Origin: Bacteroidaceae bacterium
GTDB taxonomy: Bacteria; Bacteroidota; Bacteroidia; Bacteroidales; Bacteroidaceae
Length of the DNA: 22,008 nucleotides
Direction: 5' to 3'
Assembly: GCA_900768625.1 (NCBI GenBank)
Contig: CAAGDO010000096.1
Location: forward strand, 1 to 22,008
This document shows positions 13,593 to 22,008 of this stretch, piece by piece. Below the pieces are notes generated by a model that was given only the letters and a program-made list of their open reading frames with translations, was not told the DNA's origin and did no database searches. The position numbers were made by a program, and so were the translations under genes. How positions within the stretch are numbered: position 1 is the first letter of the stretch; each line of letters begins with the position of its first letter.

Positions 13593-14177
13593 ATGAAACT
13601 CGTATTCGCCACCAACAACGCCAACAAACTGCAGGAAATCCGTGCCATCCTCGGCAGCGGAATGGAAGTGCTCAGCCTGGCTGACATCAACTGCCACGAC
13701 GATATACCCGAAACAGCCCCCACCCTCAAAGGTAATGCCTTGATCAAGGCACGATGGGTGAAAGAGCGCTATGGATTCGACTGCTTTGCCGATGACACGG
13801 GGCTTGAAGTAGCGGCTCTCGACGGTGCGCCGGGCGTACACACAGCCCGCTATGCCTACCCCGACCGCCACGACCCCGAGGCCAACACGCAGAAGCTCCT
13901 TCATTCTCTGGAGGGCAGGGACGACCGCCGCGCCCAGTTCCGCACAGCCATCGCCCTGATTCTCAACGGCGAGGAACACGTGTTCGAAGGCGTGGTGGAA
14001 GGATTCATCAGCACCGAAAAACGCGGCACGGAGGGCTTCGGCTATGACCCTGTGTTCATTCCTGAGGACACCGGCCTCACCTTTGCCGAACTGGGCACCG
14101 ACGTGAAGAACCGCATCAGCCATCGTGCGCGTGCCGTGGCCAAACTGGTGGAATATCTCAAGACCCAAGAAGCCTGA
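13593..14177 (+). CDS. rdgB: XTP/dITP diphosphatase (non-canonical purine NTP pyrophosphatase)
   Basis: The 194-residue product is a RdgB/HAM1 family enzyme. It hydrolyses dITP, XTP and related damaged purine nucleotides to monophosphates in the cytosol, keeping them out of DNA and RNA. The family motifs are all present in order: the N-terminal phosphate-binding ATNNANKLQEI, the metal-binding FADDTGLEV, the loop GFGYDPVF, and KNRISHRARA near the C-terminus. Length is standard (about 195). The ATG start coincides with the conserved MKLVFATNN strand. It lies 165 bases before the PorZ-like gene and could be transcribed with it. Confidence 0.97.
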   Translation: MKLVFATNNANKLQEIRAILGSGMEVLSLADINCHDDIPETAPTLKGNALIKARWVKERYGFDCFADDTGLEVAALDGAPGVHTARYAYPDRHDPEANTQKLLHSLEGRDDRRAQFRTAIALILNGEEHVFEGVVEGFISTEKRGTEGFGYDPVFIPEDTGLTFAELGTDVKNRISHRARAVAKLVEYLKTQEA

Positions 14178-14290
14178 ATACGCGTGACGAGGTTCCACTC
14201 CCCACTCTGACGCCGTGGGTGGGGTTGTGAAAATAAAATGCCTGACGGCTCAATAAAAGGACGACGCTTGCGTTATACCTTGAACGCAGC

Positions 14291-14306
14291 CTCCATATTT
14301 ATGGAG
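14291..14306 (+). other. Small hairpin before the PorZ-like gene
   Basis: CTCCAT (14291-14296) and ATGGAG (14301-14306) pair over an ATTT loop, in the 165-base gap between rdgB and the next gene. It has no T-tail in the usual place, so a leader structure is as likely as a terminator. Confidence 0.3.
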
Positions 14307-14342
14307 TGAATTTTCTCCACCTCCCAAGCAACAACTAAGCCC

Positions 14343-16739
14343 ATGCGACACCTACTTTTCAGTCTGCTTCTGCTCTTTGCAGCCGTACGACCGACAACCA
14401 TCACAGCCCTCCCCGCCACCGCTCCTTCGGCTACATCCGTGTCAACCGATGACGATGACGCCTCATTGTGGACCTACCATCTGGCCTATCATGAGGCGCA
14501 GCAAGCCGTGTGTGCAGGCAGTGTGACCTACGCCCGGTTCAATGGCAATCTCCTGGTCTACGACGATGCCGATGGTTCCGTGCGGGAATACACCCGACGC
14601 AATGGACTCTCCGACAAGGGCATCAGTGCGATGGGCTATTCGGAAACACAACATTGCCTTGTGTTGCTCTACACTTCCAAGAATATCGACCTCCTCTTCG
14701 ACGACGGCACCGTGGTCAACATCCCTCAGGTCAAGAACTTCTCTGAGTATGACGTCAACATCAATCGCCTGAACGTGGCCAACGACTGGGCCACCCTCAG
14801 CACCACCGAGGGTGTCATCGTGGTCGACCTCAAGCGACGCGAAGTGAAAGCCTACTACCGTTTCCTGCAATCCGTGCGTGATGCCGTGGTGGTGGGCAGT
14901 CAGCGGTTGGTGGCGGCGCTTGACCATACCGTGGTCAGCGGACTCATGACGGACAATCTCTATTCGCTCAGCGAATGGAAACAGACGGCCAATCTGTTGG
15001 TGTCGCAGTTTCTGGCCTTTGCCGACGGGTGCTATCTTCTTGCCCCCTATGTCAAGGGGCAGGCAGATGGTTGCGGCGGACTCTACTATGCCCGCACCGA
15101 TGCCTCGGAAGGTTGGGACATGCAGCAGGTGAGCCCCACTTATCTCGACCAAGGCAACACAACAGGACGCATGGCACAGTTTGTCGGTTCATGGGGCATT
15201 CATTTCGCCTCGGCCGACCACCCTACGCAACTCTCCACCGTGGGCATGGGCCGCTACATCACCGATGCCACCCGTTCAACAGACGGACAGGTGTGGGTGC
15301 TTGAAAATGCCAAGTTCAGCCGTTACGCCTACGATCCCTCTGCAGCGACGCTCACGCTGAGTGATACCACGGCCATGGCCGGCTTCGGCCCGCTGCGCGA
15401 TTTGGCCTATCGCATGCGCTACGAAGGTGACCGTCTGCTCATTGCCGGCGGACTCCACACGAATGTCTGCCAACCCACGGCCATGGCCTATGAGGATGGA
15501 AAATGGACGTTCTTCCAGACTGAGGGTAGCAACGTGGTGACCAACAAAGATGTCTGGCTCACTGACTACACGACCATCGTGCAGGATCCCGCCGACCCCA
15601 CCCATCATTTCATCGGATTTTTCGGAGGTATTGCGGAATATAAGGATTTTCAGTTCGTCAAACACTACGGAACGGCGAATTCCGGCTTGGAACATGAGCA
15701 GCACAGCGGACTGGACCGTCCGAAATATGCCATTGTCGATTATCTCGAGTATGATGCCGACGGCAACCTCTGGGTGCTCAATTCGCAAACGAAAAAAGGC
15801 GTGAAGGTGCTCAAGACCGACGGAACTTGGGCTTCCATCCCCGTTGACGGACTCAATGAATACAGTCTGCAATTGGGCAAAATGCTTTTCGACAATTACG
15901 GCCGCGTCTGGATTGCTTCCAGCATCCAGTCATCTGTCAGCTCAGGTCTGGCCTGCCTCGACTACGACGGCACCATCGACGACACCGATGACGACCAGAG
16001 CCAACTCCGCTTCTCTGCCACGAACGAGGACGGAACAACGTGTAACCTCCAGGACGTCAACGACATGTGTTTCGACCATAACGACCAGCTTTGGATAGCC
16101 GGTGGGCATGGCGTGTTCGTTGTGCAGCAACCCGAAAAGTGGTTCGCTTCCGATTTCAGCATCTATCAGCCCAAAGTGCCCCGCAATGACGGCACGAACT
16201 ATGCCGACTATCTGCTGAGCGACATCGCGGTGTCGGCCATCGCCGTCGACGGTGGCAACCGCAAATGGCTCGGCACCATCGGTTCGGGCATTTATCTGGT
16301 CAATTCCGACGGTTCGGAAGTGATCAGCCATTTCACGACCGACAACTCCCCGTTGCTTTCCGACAACATCTATTCCCTCGTCATACACCCCACCACGGGC
16401 GAACTGATGATTGGCACCGATGCCGGACTCTGCTCCTACCGCACAGGCGTGACACAGCCCGAGCAGCAATTGGCGAAGAACAACGTGAAGGTCTATCCCA
16501 ATCCCGTCCGCCCGGAGTATCACGGACGTATAACCATCAGCGGACTGACCGATGGAGCGGAAGTGAAGATTCTCTCCACAGGCGGCCAGCTCGTGGCACG
16601 CGGCAACAGCACCGGAGGTAGTTTCCTCTGGGATGGTTGTCATGCCGGCGGCCATCGTGTGGCACCGGGTGTGTACCATGTCATGGTGGCCACTGCCGAC
16701 GGCAAGACCAGCGTGGCCGCACGGATTGTGGTGATCTGA
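14343..16739 (+). CDS. porZ: PorZ-like type IX secretion protein (two beta-propellers plus C-terminal sandwich)
   Basis: The 798-residue exported protein has a signal peptide (MRHLLFSLLLLFAAV). A propeller typical of PorZ N-termini follows (LWTYHLAYHEA, LLVYDDADGSVREYTRRNGLSDKG split across about 38-97). A second set of propeller blades carries two-component-regulator-type repeats such as LWVLNSQTKKG, VWIASS, LWIAGGHG and LLSDNIYSLVIHP. The final 80 or so residues (VYPNPVRPEY, ITISGLTDGAEVKI, APGVYHVMV) form a CTD-like beta-sandwich. P. gingivalis PorZ has the same plan and a similar size; it belongs to the T9SS attachment complex and binds anionic LPS for the sortase PorU. Assignment is by architecture and local motifs. 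Another propeller protein of the same class is the main alternative. Confidence 0.8.
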   Translation: MRHLLFSLLLLFAAVRPTTITALPATAPSATSVSTDDDDASLWTYHLAYHEAQQAVCAGSVTYARFNGNLLVYDDADGSVREYTRRNGLSDKGISAMGYSETQHCLVLLYTSKNIDLLFDDGTVVNIPQVKNFSEYDVNINRLNVANDWATLSTTEGVIVVDLKRREVKAYYRFLQSVRDAVVVGSQRLVAALDHTVVSGLMTDNLYSLSEWKQTANLLVSQFLAFADGCYLLAPYVKGQADGCGGLYYARTDASEGWDMQQVSPTYLDQGNTTGRMAQFVGSWGIHFASADHPTQLSTVGMGRYITDATRSTDGQVWVLENAKFSRYAYDPSAATLTLSDTTAMAGFGPLRDLAYRMRYEGDRLLIAGGLHTNVCQPTAMAYEDGKWTFFQTEGSNVVTNKDVWLTDYTTIVQDPADPTHHFIGFFGGIAEYKDFQFVKHYGTANSGLEHEQHSGLDRPKYAIVDYLEYDADGNLWVLNSQTKKGVKVLKTDGTWASIPVDGLNEYSLQLGKMLFDNYGRVWIASSIQSSVSSGLACLDYDGTIDDTDDDQSQLRFSATNEDGTTCNLQDVNDMCFDHNDQLWIAGGHGVFVVQQPEKWFASDFSIYQPKVPRNDGTNYADYLLSDIAVSAIAVDGGNRKWLGTIGSGIYLVNSDGSEVISHFTTDNSPLLSDNIYSLVIHPTTGELMIGTDAGLCSYRTGVTQPEQQLAKNNVKVYPNPVRPEYHGRITISGLTDGAEVKILSTGGQLVARGNSTGGSFLWDGCHAGGHRVAPGVYHVMVATADGKTSVAARIVVI

Positions 16740-16794
16740 TGTGCTTTCCCCGGAACGCGTCTCCCTTTCTTTTCATCAAACGAATATCCCCGAA

Positions 16795-18555
16795 ATGCCC
16801 CGTTTCCACTTTCCCGCTGTCACCTTCCGCCCCGCCGTGGCCCTCAGCTATGTGTTGCTGCTTATGGCGGCCGAACTGTGCCAGCTCAACACGTCCACCT
16901 GGTGGGATCCCTTGGTGAGCATCCCCTTCAATGTGCTGTTCTATACAGCCTGGATATGGCTCCTCTTCTATATCGTAGGACTTTTGCCGCGTTGCGTCCG
17001 CATGGCGGTGCATACGGTACTCCATGTGACGCTTGCCGCCTACACCGTTTCCACGGCCTTTCTCGTCTATTTCTTCCATCGCCATTGGGATGCCTTCAGC
17101 CTGCAGTTTGTCCATGAAGCCAACTCGCGCGAAACCTCGGAATTCGTGGCAAACTACGTTCTCTCCTTCCCCACGTTCTTCCTGCTGGTTATGCTCGTGG
17201 CATGGGGCGCTGCCGAATGGTGGGCCTCCCGCCGATGGGGAACGTGGCCGATGGTGCCCCGAAACCGCGCGGCCAGGATGGTGATGGGGGCGGGCTGTCT
17301 GCTGATGTGGGGACAGGTGCTGTTCTTCAGCCCTGATGCCTATCGCAACTATGACCTCGTCGTCCGTTTCCACACACCCGTGAAGCGCAACGCCACCTGG
17401 ACGTTCTGGCAGTCCGTCCTGCAATATCGCGAATCGCAGGCGGAATTCGAGCGTTGCGCCCTGACGCTCAAGAATTATGACGAGCATGTCACAGCCGAAG
17501 AGCCCGAAGCCGACTTGGTGCTCATCATCGGCGAATCCTTCAATCGCCACATGAGCAACCTCTACGATGGCCCCTACAACACCAATTCCCTCTTGCGCCA
17601 GCGCGAGCAGAGCGGAAGGCTTTTCCTGATGAAGGATGTCATCTCTTCGTCGAACAACACGACTGAGAATTTCAAGTATTTCCTGTCAATGGCCTCCGTG
17701 GCTGACCCTCAGCGCTGGTGTGACGCTCCGCTCCTGCCGGCATTGCTCAAACGGGCGGGCTACCGCGTGACGTATTTCAGCAATCAGTTTGCGCCCAACG
17801 ATGCCCTCGGTGAATGGGATGCTTCCATGGGGTATATCAACCATCCCTCCATCGAACCCTACATCTTCGACCGCCGCAACACAAGCAAGTATCCGCTCGA
17901 CCTTTCCCTCGTGGGAGATTTCGCCCAACAGGCGCAGCAGTTGATGGCCCCAAAGCGCAATTTCTGCATTTTCCATCTCTATGGCCAGCACATGATGGCT
18001 TCCCGTCGCTATCCGGCCTCGGAAGCTCCGTTCTCGGCTTCTGATGTCAGCAACCGCTATGCCCTGCCCGTCAAGAGCGGACGCTATGCCAATCTCAATG
18101 CTCGCCTTTCCGACGAACAGCGGAGCGAAGTGGCTCATTATCTCAACGCCACGCGCTACAATGACCTTGTGGTGGACAGTATCATCCGCCTTTTCGACCA
18201 TCGAAACGCCATTGTCATCTATTTCTCCGACCATGGCGAAGAGGTTCACAATTTCCGTGCGCAATATTGCCGCACGGACTTGCTCACCGACAAGGCTCCC
18301 CAAGCCCTTCGCCAGCAACTCGACGTGCCGTTTATGGTCTATCTCACTCCGCGCTATGCCCAGCTCCACCCCCAACTGCCAGCGCGGTTGCGCCGCGCCG
18401 CCTCTCTCCGCTTCATGACCGACGACCTCCCGCAGGCCATATGCGACTTGCTCGGTGTGCGTTCGCACTATTATCGTCCGGAGCGTAGCCCTTTCTCCGA
18501 TTCCTATCGCCAGCCGGCCCACCGTATTCTCCAGAACGGTCGCCGCTACGACTGA
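16795..18555 (+). CDS. Phosphoethanolamine transferase-like membrane enzyme (EptA/CptA type)
   Basis: The 586-residue product has about five N-terminal membrane helices (to about 180), then a periplasmic sulfatase-fold domain. Residues matching the phosphoethanolamine transferase site are E247 in LIIGESFNRHMSNLY, nucleophile T289 or T290 in SSSNNTTENF, H399 in HLYGQHMM, and D479-H480 in IYFSDHGEE. Such enzymes decorate lipid A, LPS core or other glycans with phosphoethanolamine, lowering negative charge. The exact acceptor is not readable. The frame extends to a GTG at 16741, one base past the preceding stop. The ATG at 16795 is preferred because it gives a short basic N-terminus before the first helix. 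It follows the PorZ-like gene by 55 bases and is probably cotranscribed. Confidence 0.87.
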   Translation: MPRFHFPAVTFRPAVALSYVLLLMAAELCQLNTSTWWDPLVSIPFNVLFYTAWIWLLFYIVGLLPRCVRMAVHTVLHVTLAAYTVSTAFLVYFFHRHWDAFSLQFVHEANSRETSEFVANYVLSFPTFFLLVMLVAWGAAEWWASRRWGTWPMVPRNRAARMVMGAGCLLMWGQVLFFSPDAYRNYDLVVRFHTPVKRNATWTFWQSVLQYRESQAEFERCALTLKNYDEHVTAEEPEADLVLIIGESFNRHMSNLYDGPYNTNSLLRQREQSGRLFLMKDVISSSNNTTENFKYFLSMASVADPQRWCDAPLLPALLKRAGYRVTYFSNQFAPNDALGEWDASMGYINHPSIEPYIFDRRNTSKYPLDLSLVGDFAQQAQQLMAPKRNFCIFHLYGQHMMASRRYPASEAPFSASDVSNRYALPVKSGRYANLNARLSDEQRSEVAHYLNATRYNDLVVDSIIRLFDHRNAIVIYFSDHGEEVHNFRAQYCRTDLLTDKAPQALRQQLDVPFMVYLTPRYAQLHPQLPARLRRAASLRFMTDDLPQAICDLLGVRSHYYRPERSPFSDSYRQPAHRILQNGRRYD

Positions 18556-18648
18556 CAACGACATGGCGTCATCGCCTCATCTTTGCGCGACATCCGCCTA
18601 CGTCCCTTTCCCATTGCCCATTTATACAACACATAATCCATCACCCTC

Positions 18649-19950
18649 ATGCTCCAACGTCTCCTCCAATTCCTTGACGCTTCACCCGTCAATTTCCTCG
18701 CAGTGAAGAACATCGCCCAGGCCCTCACAGAGGCTGGCTACCGCCAACTCGACCCTTGCGAAGCCCTTGGCGAGGTGAAGCCCGGTGACCGTTTCTTCGT
18801 CACCAAAAACGATTCTTCCATCTTTGCTTTCCAGATAGGCCGTCGCACACTGGCCGATGCCGGATTCCACATGATCTGTGCCCACTGCGATTCGCCCACC
18901 TTCCGCATCAAGCCTCAGGCTGAAATCACCACGGAGGGCGGAATGGTGAAACTCAACACAGAAGTCTACGGGGGCCCCATCATGTCCACGTGGTTCGACC
19001 GTCCGCTCACCCTCGCCGGACGTGTCATCGTCAAAGGCGAAGACACCATGCATCCCCGCACCTTGCTGCTCCACGTGAAACGTCCGCTCCTTCAGATTTC
19101 CAACTTGGCCATCCATTTCAACCGTCAGGTCAACGACGGTGTGAAACTCAGCCGCCAGAAGGATATGATGCCCCTTCTCGGCATTGTCAGCAGCGAACTG
19201 GAACGCGGCAACATGCTGATGCATGTCATCGTTGAAGAACTCCAGCCGAGCTGTCCCGGTCTCACGGCAAACGATATTCTCGATTTCGACCTCTACCTGG
19301 CCGATGCCACTCCGGCTTGCACCTTCGGCGTACACAACGAATTCATCTCCTCGGGCCGTCTCGACGACCTCTCCATGTGCTATGCCGGACTGGAAGCCCT
19401 CCTCGCTTCCCAGCCTACCGACACGACGCAGGTGCTCGCCATCTTCGACAATGAAGAAACTGGGTCACAGACGAAGCAGGGTGCAGGCAGTCCTTTCCTC
19501 GCCTCCATGCTCAAGCGCATTGCCTTGTCGCAGAGCCACACGGAGGAAGCCTTCCATCAGACCGTGGAACGTGCCTTCATGGTGTCGGCCGACAACGCCC
19601 ACGCCTGGCATCCCAACTATTCCGAGAAGTACGACCCGACAAACCATCCCGTATTGGGTGGAGGTCCCGTCATCAAGTTCAACGCTGCGCAGAAGTATGC
19701 CAGCGATGCCCTTTCGGCTGCCATCTTCGCCTCTCTCTGCGAAAAGGCGGGTGTTCCGTGTCAGCGCTTTGTCAACCATAGCGACGTGGCGGGCGGAAGC
19801 ACCTTGGGCAACATCCTCGCTTCGTCCATCCCCCTCCGTGGTGTCGACATGGGCAATGCCATCCTCGCCATGCACAGTTGCCGCGAAACGGGTAGCGCTG
19901 TCGACCACGAATCCTGCGTAAAAGTATTCACCGAATTCTATCGCCAGTAA
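18649..19950 (+). CDS. M18 family aminopeptidase
   Basis: The 433-residue cytosolic metallopeptidase belongs to the M18 family (aspartyl aminopeptidase, yeast Ape1 type), which forms dodecamers and removes N-terminal residues. The dinuclear metal site is visible: H79 in CAHCDSP, D239 in SGRLDDL, E269-E270 in FDNEETGS, D315 in VSADNAHAWHPN, and H409 in AMHSCRETGS. Length is typical. No signal peptide is present. The ATG at 18649 gives the standard N-terminus (LLQFLDASPVNFLAV). It lies 93 bases after the phosphoethanolamine-transferase-like gene. A CATCTTTG sequence in the gap is a weak -7 candidate, so it may have its own promoter. Confidence 0.95.
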   Translation: MLQRLLQFLDASPVNFLAVKNIAQALTEAGYRQLDPCEALGEVKPGDRFFVTKNDSSIFAFQIGRRTLADAGFHMICAHCDSPTFRIKPQAEITTEGGMVKLNTEVYGGPIMSTWFDRPLTLAGRVIVKGEDTMHPRTLLLHVKRPLLQISNLAIHFNRQVNDGVKLSRQKDMMPLLGIVSSELERGNMLMHVIVEELQPSCPGLTANDILDFDLYLADATPACTFGVHNEFISSGRLDDLSMCYAGLEALLASQPTDTTQVLAIFDNEETGSQTKQGAGSPFLASMLKRIALSQSHTEEAFHQTVERAFMVSADNAHAWHPNYSEKYDPTNHPVLGGGPVIKFNAAQKYASDALSAAIFASLCEKAGVPCQRFVNHSDVAGGSTLGNILASSIPLRGVDMGNAILAMHSCRETGSAVDHESCVKVFTEFYRQ

Positions 19951-19976
19951 ACCAGCTGGAAGGAATGATACAAAAA

Positions 19977-20040
19977 ACACGGGAATTACACGTTCCAGTT
20001 TGCCCACACATGGGTAAAAGGAAACGCGTAATTCCCGTGT
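19977..20040. terminator. Large bidirectional terminator between M18 and typA
   Basis: Arms 19977-19996 and 20020-20040 share a perfect 13-bp outer stem (ACACGGGAATTAC) that continues as a near-match CGTTCC/GGAAACG. An inner CCCA/TGGG hairpin spans 20003-20014. T-rich tails occur on both sides (ATTTTT after it on plus, TTTTTT on minus). It sits between converging genes and should end both transcripts. Confidence 0.88.
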
Positions 20041-20087
20041 CATTTTTCCGTTTGGATGGGAACGGCGCTTTTTTTGCGCGTTCAGAT

Positions 20088-21887
20088 TTATTCGCGGCCG
20101 GCGCGCTTACGCTGCAGATGGTCGAGGATGACCTTGCGCATACGCATGGACTTCGGGGTCACTTCAACGTATTCGTCCTCCTTGATGTATTCCAAAGCTT
20201 CTTCGAGCGAGAAGACTACGGGAGGAATGATGCGGGCCTTTTCGTCGGCACCCGATGCACGCATGTTGGTGAGCTGCTTGGCCTTGGTGACGTTGACAAC
20301 GAGGTCGTTGTCGTGGACGTGTTCACCCACAACCTGACCCGCATAGACCTCATCCTGGGGATTGATGAAGAAACGGCCACGGTCCTGAAGCTTGTCAATG
20401 GCGTAGGCAAAGGCGGTTCCGGTTTCGAGGGAAATCATCGAACCGTTGGAACGACGCTGGATTTCGCCCTTGAAGGGCTGGTATTCCTTGAAACGGTGAG
20501 CCATGATGGCTTCTCCCTGAGAGGCGGTGAGGACATTCGTACGCAGACCGATGATGCCACGTGAGGGGATGTCGAATTCGATGTCAACGCGTTCGCCGAG
20601 ATTCTGCATCGAGGTCATTTCTCCCTTGCGACGGGTGACCATATCAATCATCTTCGAGGCGAAGACTTCGGGCACATTGATGGTGAGTTCCTCAATCGGT
20701 TCGCACTTCTGACCGTCGATTTCCTTGAAGATGACCTGAGGCTGTCCGACCTGAAGCTCATAGCCTTCGCGGCGCATGGTCTCGATGAGGATGGAGAGAT
20801 GGAGCACACCACGTCCGCTCACGACCCAGCTGCCTTCCGTTTCGGAGGGACGTACACGCAGGGCGAGGTCCTTCTCGAGTTCCTTGTTGAGACGATCGGC
20901 GATGTGACGGGAGGTGCAGAACTTACCTTCCTTACCGAAGAAGGGGGAATCGTTGATGGTGAAGAGCATCGACATGGTGGGTTCGTCGATGGCGATGGTG
21001 GGGAGGGGTTCGGGATTTTCGAAATCGCAGATGGTGTCGCCAATTTCGAAATTCTCAAGACCTACAACGGCGCAGATGTCGCCTGAGCTGACAGCGTCCG
21101 TTTTCTGGCGTCCCATTCCTTCAAAAGTGTGGACTTCCTTGATCTGTGTCTTTTCGAGGGTTCCGTCGCGATGGGCGATGGTGCACTTCATACCTTCGCG
21201 GATGGTACCACGGTGTACGCGTCCCACAGCGATTCGGCCCGTATAGTTTGAATAGTCGAGCGAAGTGATGAGCATCTGAGGTGTTCCTTCAAGCTGGGTG
21301 GGGGCAGGAATCACTTCGATGATTTTGTCGAGGAGATAGTCGATGTTGTCGGTCGGGGTATTATAGTCCTCGCCCATCCAGTTGTTTTTGGCAGAACCAT
21401 AGACAACGGGGAAGTCGAGCTGGTCCTCAGTGGCATTGAGGTCGCACATGAGGTCGAACACCATTTCGTAGACCTCTTCGGGACGACAGTTGGGTTTGTC
21501 AACCTTGTTCACGACTACGATGGGCTTGAGACCGATTTCGAGGGCTTTCTGCAAAACAAAGCGCGTCTGCGGCATCGGGCCTTCGAAGGCATCGACGAGC
21601 AGGATGCATCCGTCGGCCATGTTGAGCACACGTTCCACCTCACCACCGAAATCCGAGTGTCCCGGGGTGTCGATGATGTTGATTTTCGTGTCCTTATAGC
21701 GGATAGACACATTTTTCGAAAGAATCGTGATACCTCTTTCACGCTCCAAGTCGTTGTTGTCGAGAATCAATTCCCCGGCATTCTGGTTCTTGCGGAAAAG
21801 GTGGCCCGAAAGCAGCATCTTGTCCACAAGTGTGGTCTTTCCGTGGTCAACGTGGGCAATGATGGCAATGTTACGAATGTCTTGCAT
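20088..21887 (-). CDS. typA: Translational GTPase TypA/BipA
   Basis: The 599-residue protein is a ribosome-binding GTPase related to EF-G and LepA that helps 50S assembly and stress adaptation. The GTPase motifs are all present: G1 AHVDHGKTT at 11-19, G2 RGITI at 51-55, G3 DTPGH at 73-77, G4 NKVD at 127-130 and a G5-like YGSAK further on. EF-G-like domains and the BipA-specific C-terminal domain follow (SRGIIGLRTNVLTASQGEA, NPQDEVYAGQVVGEH). Length is as expected (about 600). The ATG start lies just before the conserved NIAIIAHVDHGK. Transcription is probably from the promoter at 21924-21954. Confidence 0.98.
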   Translation of the reverse strand: MQDIRNIAIIAHVDHGKTTLVDKMLLSGHLFRKNQNAGELILDNNDLERERGITILSKNVSIRYKDTKINIIDTPGHSDFGGEVERVLNMADGCILLVDAFEGPMPQTRFVLQKALEIGLKPIVVVNKVDKPNCRPEEVYEMVFDLMCDLNATEDQLDFPVVYGSAKNNWMGEDYNTPTDNIDYLLDKIIEVIPAPTQLEGTPQMLITSLDYSNYTGRIAVGRVHRGTIREGMKCTIAHRDGTLEKTQIKEVHTFEGMGRQKTDAVSSGDICAVVGLENFEIGDTICDFENPEPLPTIAIDEPTMSMLFTINDSPFFGKEGKFCTSRHIADRLNKELEKDLALRVRPSETEGSWVVSGRGVLHLSILIETMRREGYELQVGQPQVIFKEIDGQKCEPIEELTINVPEVFASKMIDMVTRRKGEMTSMQNLGERVDIEFDIPSRGIIGLRTNVLTASQGEAIMAHRFKEYQPFKGEIQRRSNGSMISLETGTAFAYAIDKLQDRGRFFINPQDEVYAGQVVGEHVHDNDLVVNVTKAKQLTNMRASGADEKARIIPPVVFSLEEALEYIKEDEYVEVTPKSMRMRKVILDHLQRKRAGRE

Positions 21888-21923
21888 ATAAAGTGGTTTC
21901 TAATACTATTGTGTTTCAGGGTG

Positions 21924-21954
21924 CAAAGTTACTGCAAGGCGAGCGAAGTGGAAA
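21924..21954 (-). promoter_or_regulatory. typA: typA promoter
   Basis: On the minus strand a -7 TAACTTTG (21924-21931) lies 19 bases from a -33-like TTTC (21951-21954), matching the Bacteroidota spacing. The -33 box falls in the left arm of a long inverted repeat. The predicted leader is about 30 nt. Confidence 0.75.
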
Positions 21955-21987
21955 GGAAAACTTGAAAAAAGTTTTACTTTCCACTTC
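21945..21987. repeat. Inverted repeat holding two mirrored promoters
   Basis: Arms 21945-21963 (GAAGTGGAAAGGAAAACTT) and 21969-21987 match in inverted orientation at 18 of 19 positions, around a 5-base centre. Similarity continues outward on both sides to the -7 elements (GCAAAGTTAC on the left, complement GCGAAGTTAC on the right). The symmetric unit therefore spans roughly 21923-22008. Confidence 0.85.
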
Positions 21988-22007
21988 CGAGCCGCAGCGT
22001 AACTTCG
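21978..22007 (+). promoter_or_regulatory. Divergent promoter pointing out of the window
   Basis: TTTC (21978-21981) and TAACTTCG (22000-22007) with an 18-base spacer mirror the typA promoter on the opposite strand. The gene it would serve lies beyond the window. From gene order in related genomes, as recalled, rpsO is a candidate. Confidence 0.5.
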
Positions 22008-22008
22008 C

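Noticed and set aside
13350..14198. 282-codon minus-strand frame over rdgB
   Set aside because: Antisense to a fully conserved RdgB sequence; no independent evidence.
16741..16794. GTG start for the phosphoethanolamine-transferase-like gene
   Set aside because: The extra 18 residues look unstructured and unlike a membrane-protein N-terminus. The ATG at 16795 sits at a natural basic start before the first helix, though the longer form cannot be fully excluded.

Overview
This window reads as a chromosomal segment of a Bacteroidota bacterium, most likely in the Prevotella/Segatella group (Prevotellaceae). Three things point there. Promoter-like sites match the Bacteroidota -7 element TAnnTTTG, and Shine-Dalgarno sites are largely absent. 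The window encodes a PorZ-like protein of the type IX secretion system (T9SS) and an M6 metalloprotease with a sorting-type C-terminus. The gene content (TypA, RdgB, HU, M18 and C1B peptidases, an MsbA-like exporter) is typical core content of that group. The species cannot be fixed from sequence reading alone.

Layout. Positions 1-371 hold no gene: small hairpins, degenerate tandem CATTRACG units and a strong minus-strand terminator. Next comes a minus-strand block: an exported bleomycin-hydrolase-like C1B peptidase (372-1769) and HU (1863-2135). Upstream of these lies an apparent four-gene envelope operon, read right to left from 8248: MsbA-like ABC exporter, LTA-synthase-like phosphotransferase, NAD-dependent epimerase and PAP2/Aur1-like membrane enzyme (ending at 2437). 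A divergent promoter region (8249-8661) separates it from a plus-strand M6 metalloprotease (8662-11211).

Positions 11469-13125 are a complete insertion sequence: 28-bp terminal inverted repeats, a 6-bp TATTTA target duplication and an intact DDE transposase resembling the IS1634/IS4 group. It sits inside an older inverted-repeat unit of about 280 bp. That unit has a -7-like site on its left and a good intrinsic terminator on its right, so it may be an interrupted RNA or repeat locus. The plus strand continues with rdgB, a PorZ-like gene, a phosphoethanolamine-transferase-like gene and an M18 aminopeptidase. A large bidirectional terminator separates these from convergent typA (minus). The right edge carries mirror-image divergent promoters embedded in one long inverted repeat. 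They would serve typA and an unseen gene beyond the window.

Two envelope themes recur. The left operon looks like export and head-group modification of a lipid or glycolipid. The right cluster joins PorZ, which in Porphyromonas gingivalis delivers anionic LPS to the T9SS sortase, to a lipid-A-type phosphoethanolamine transferase. The M6 protease is a plausible T9SS client. No CRISPR array, tRNA, rRNA, phage or classical defence system was recognised. The most novel signals are the interrupted inverted-repeat locus and the envelope operon of unassigned substrate.
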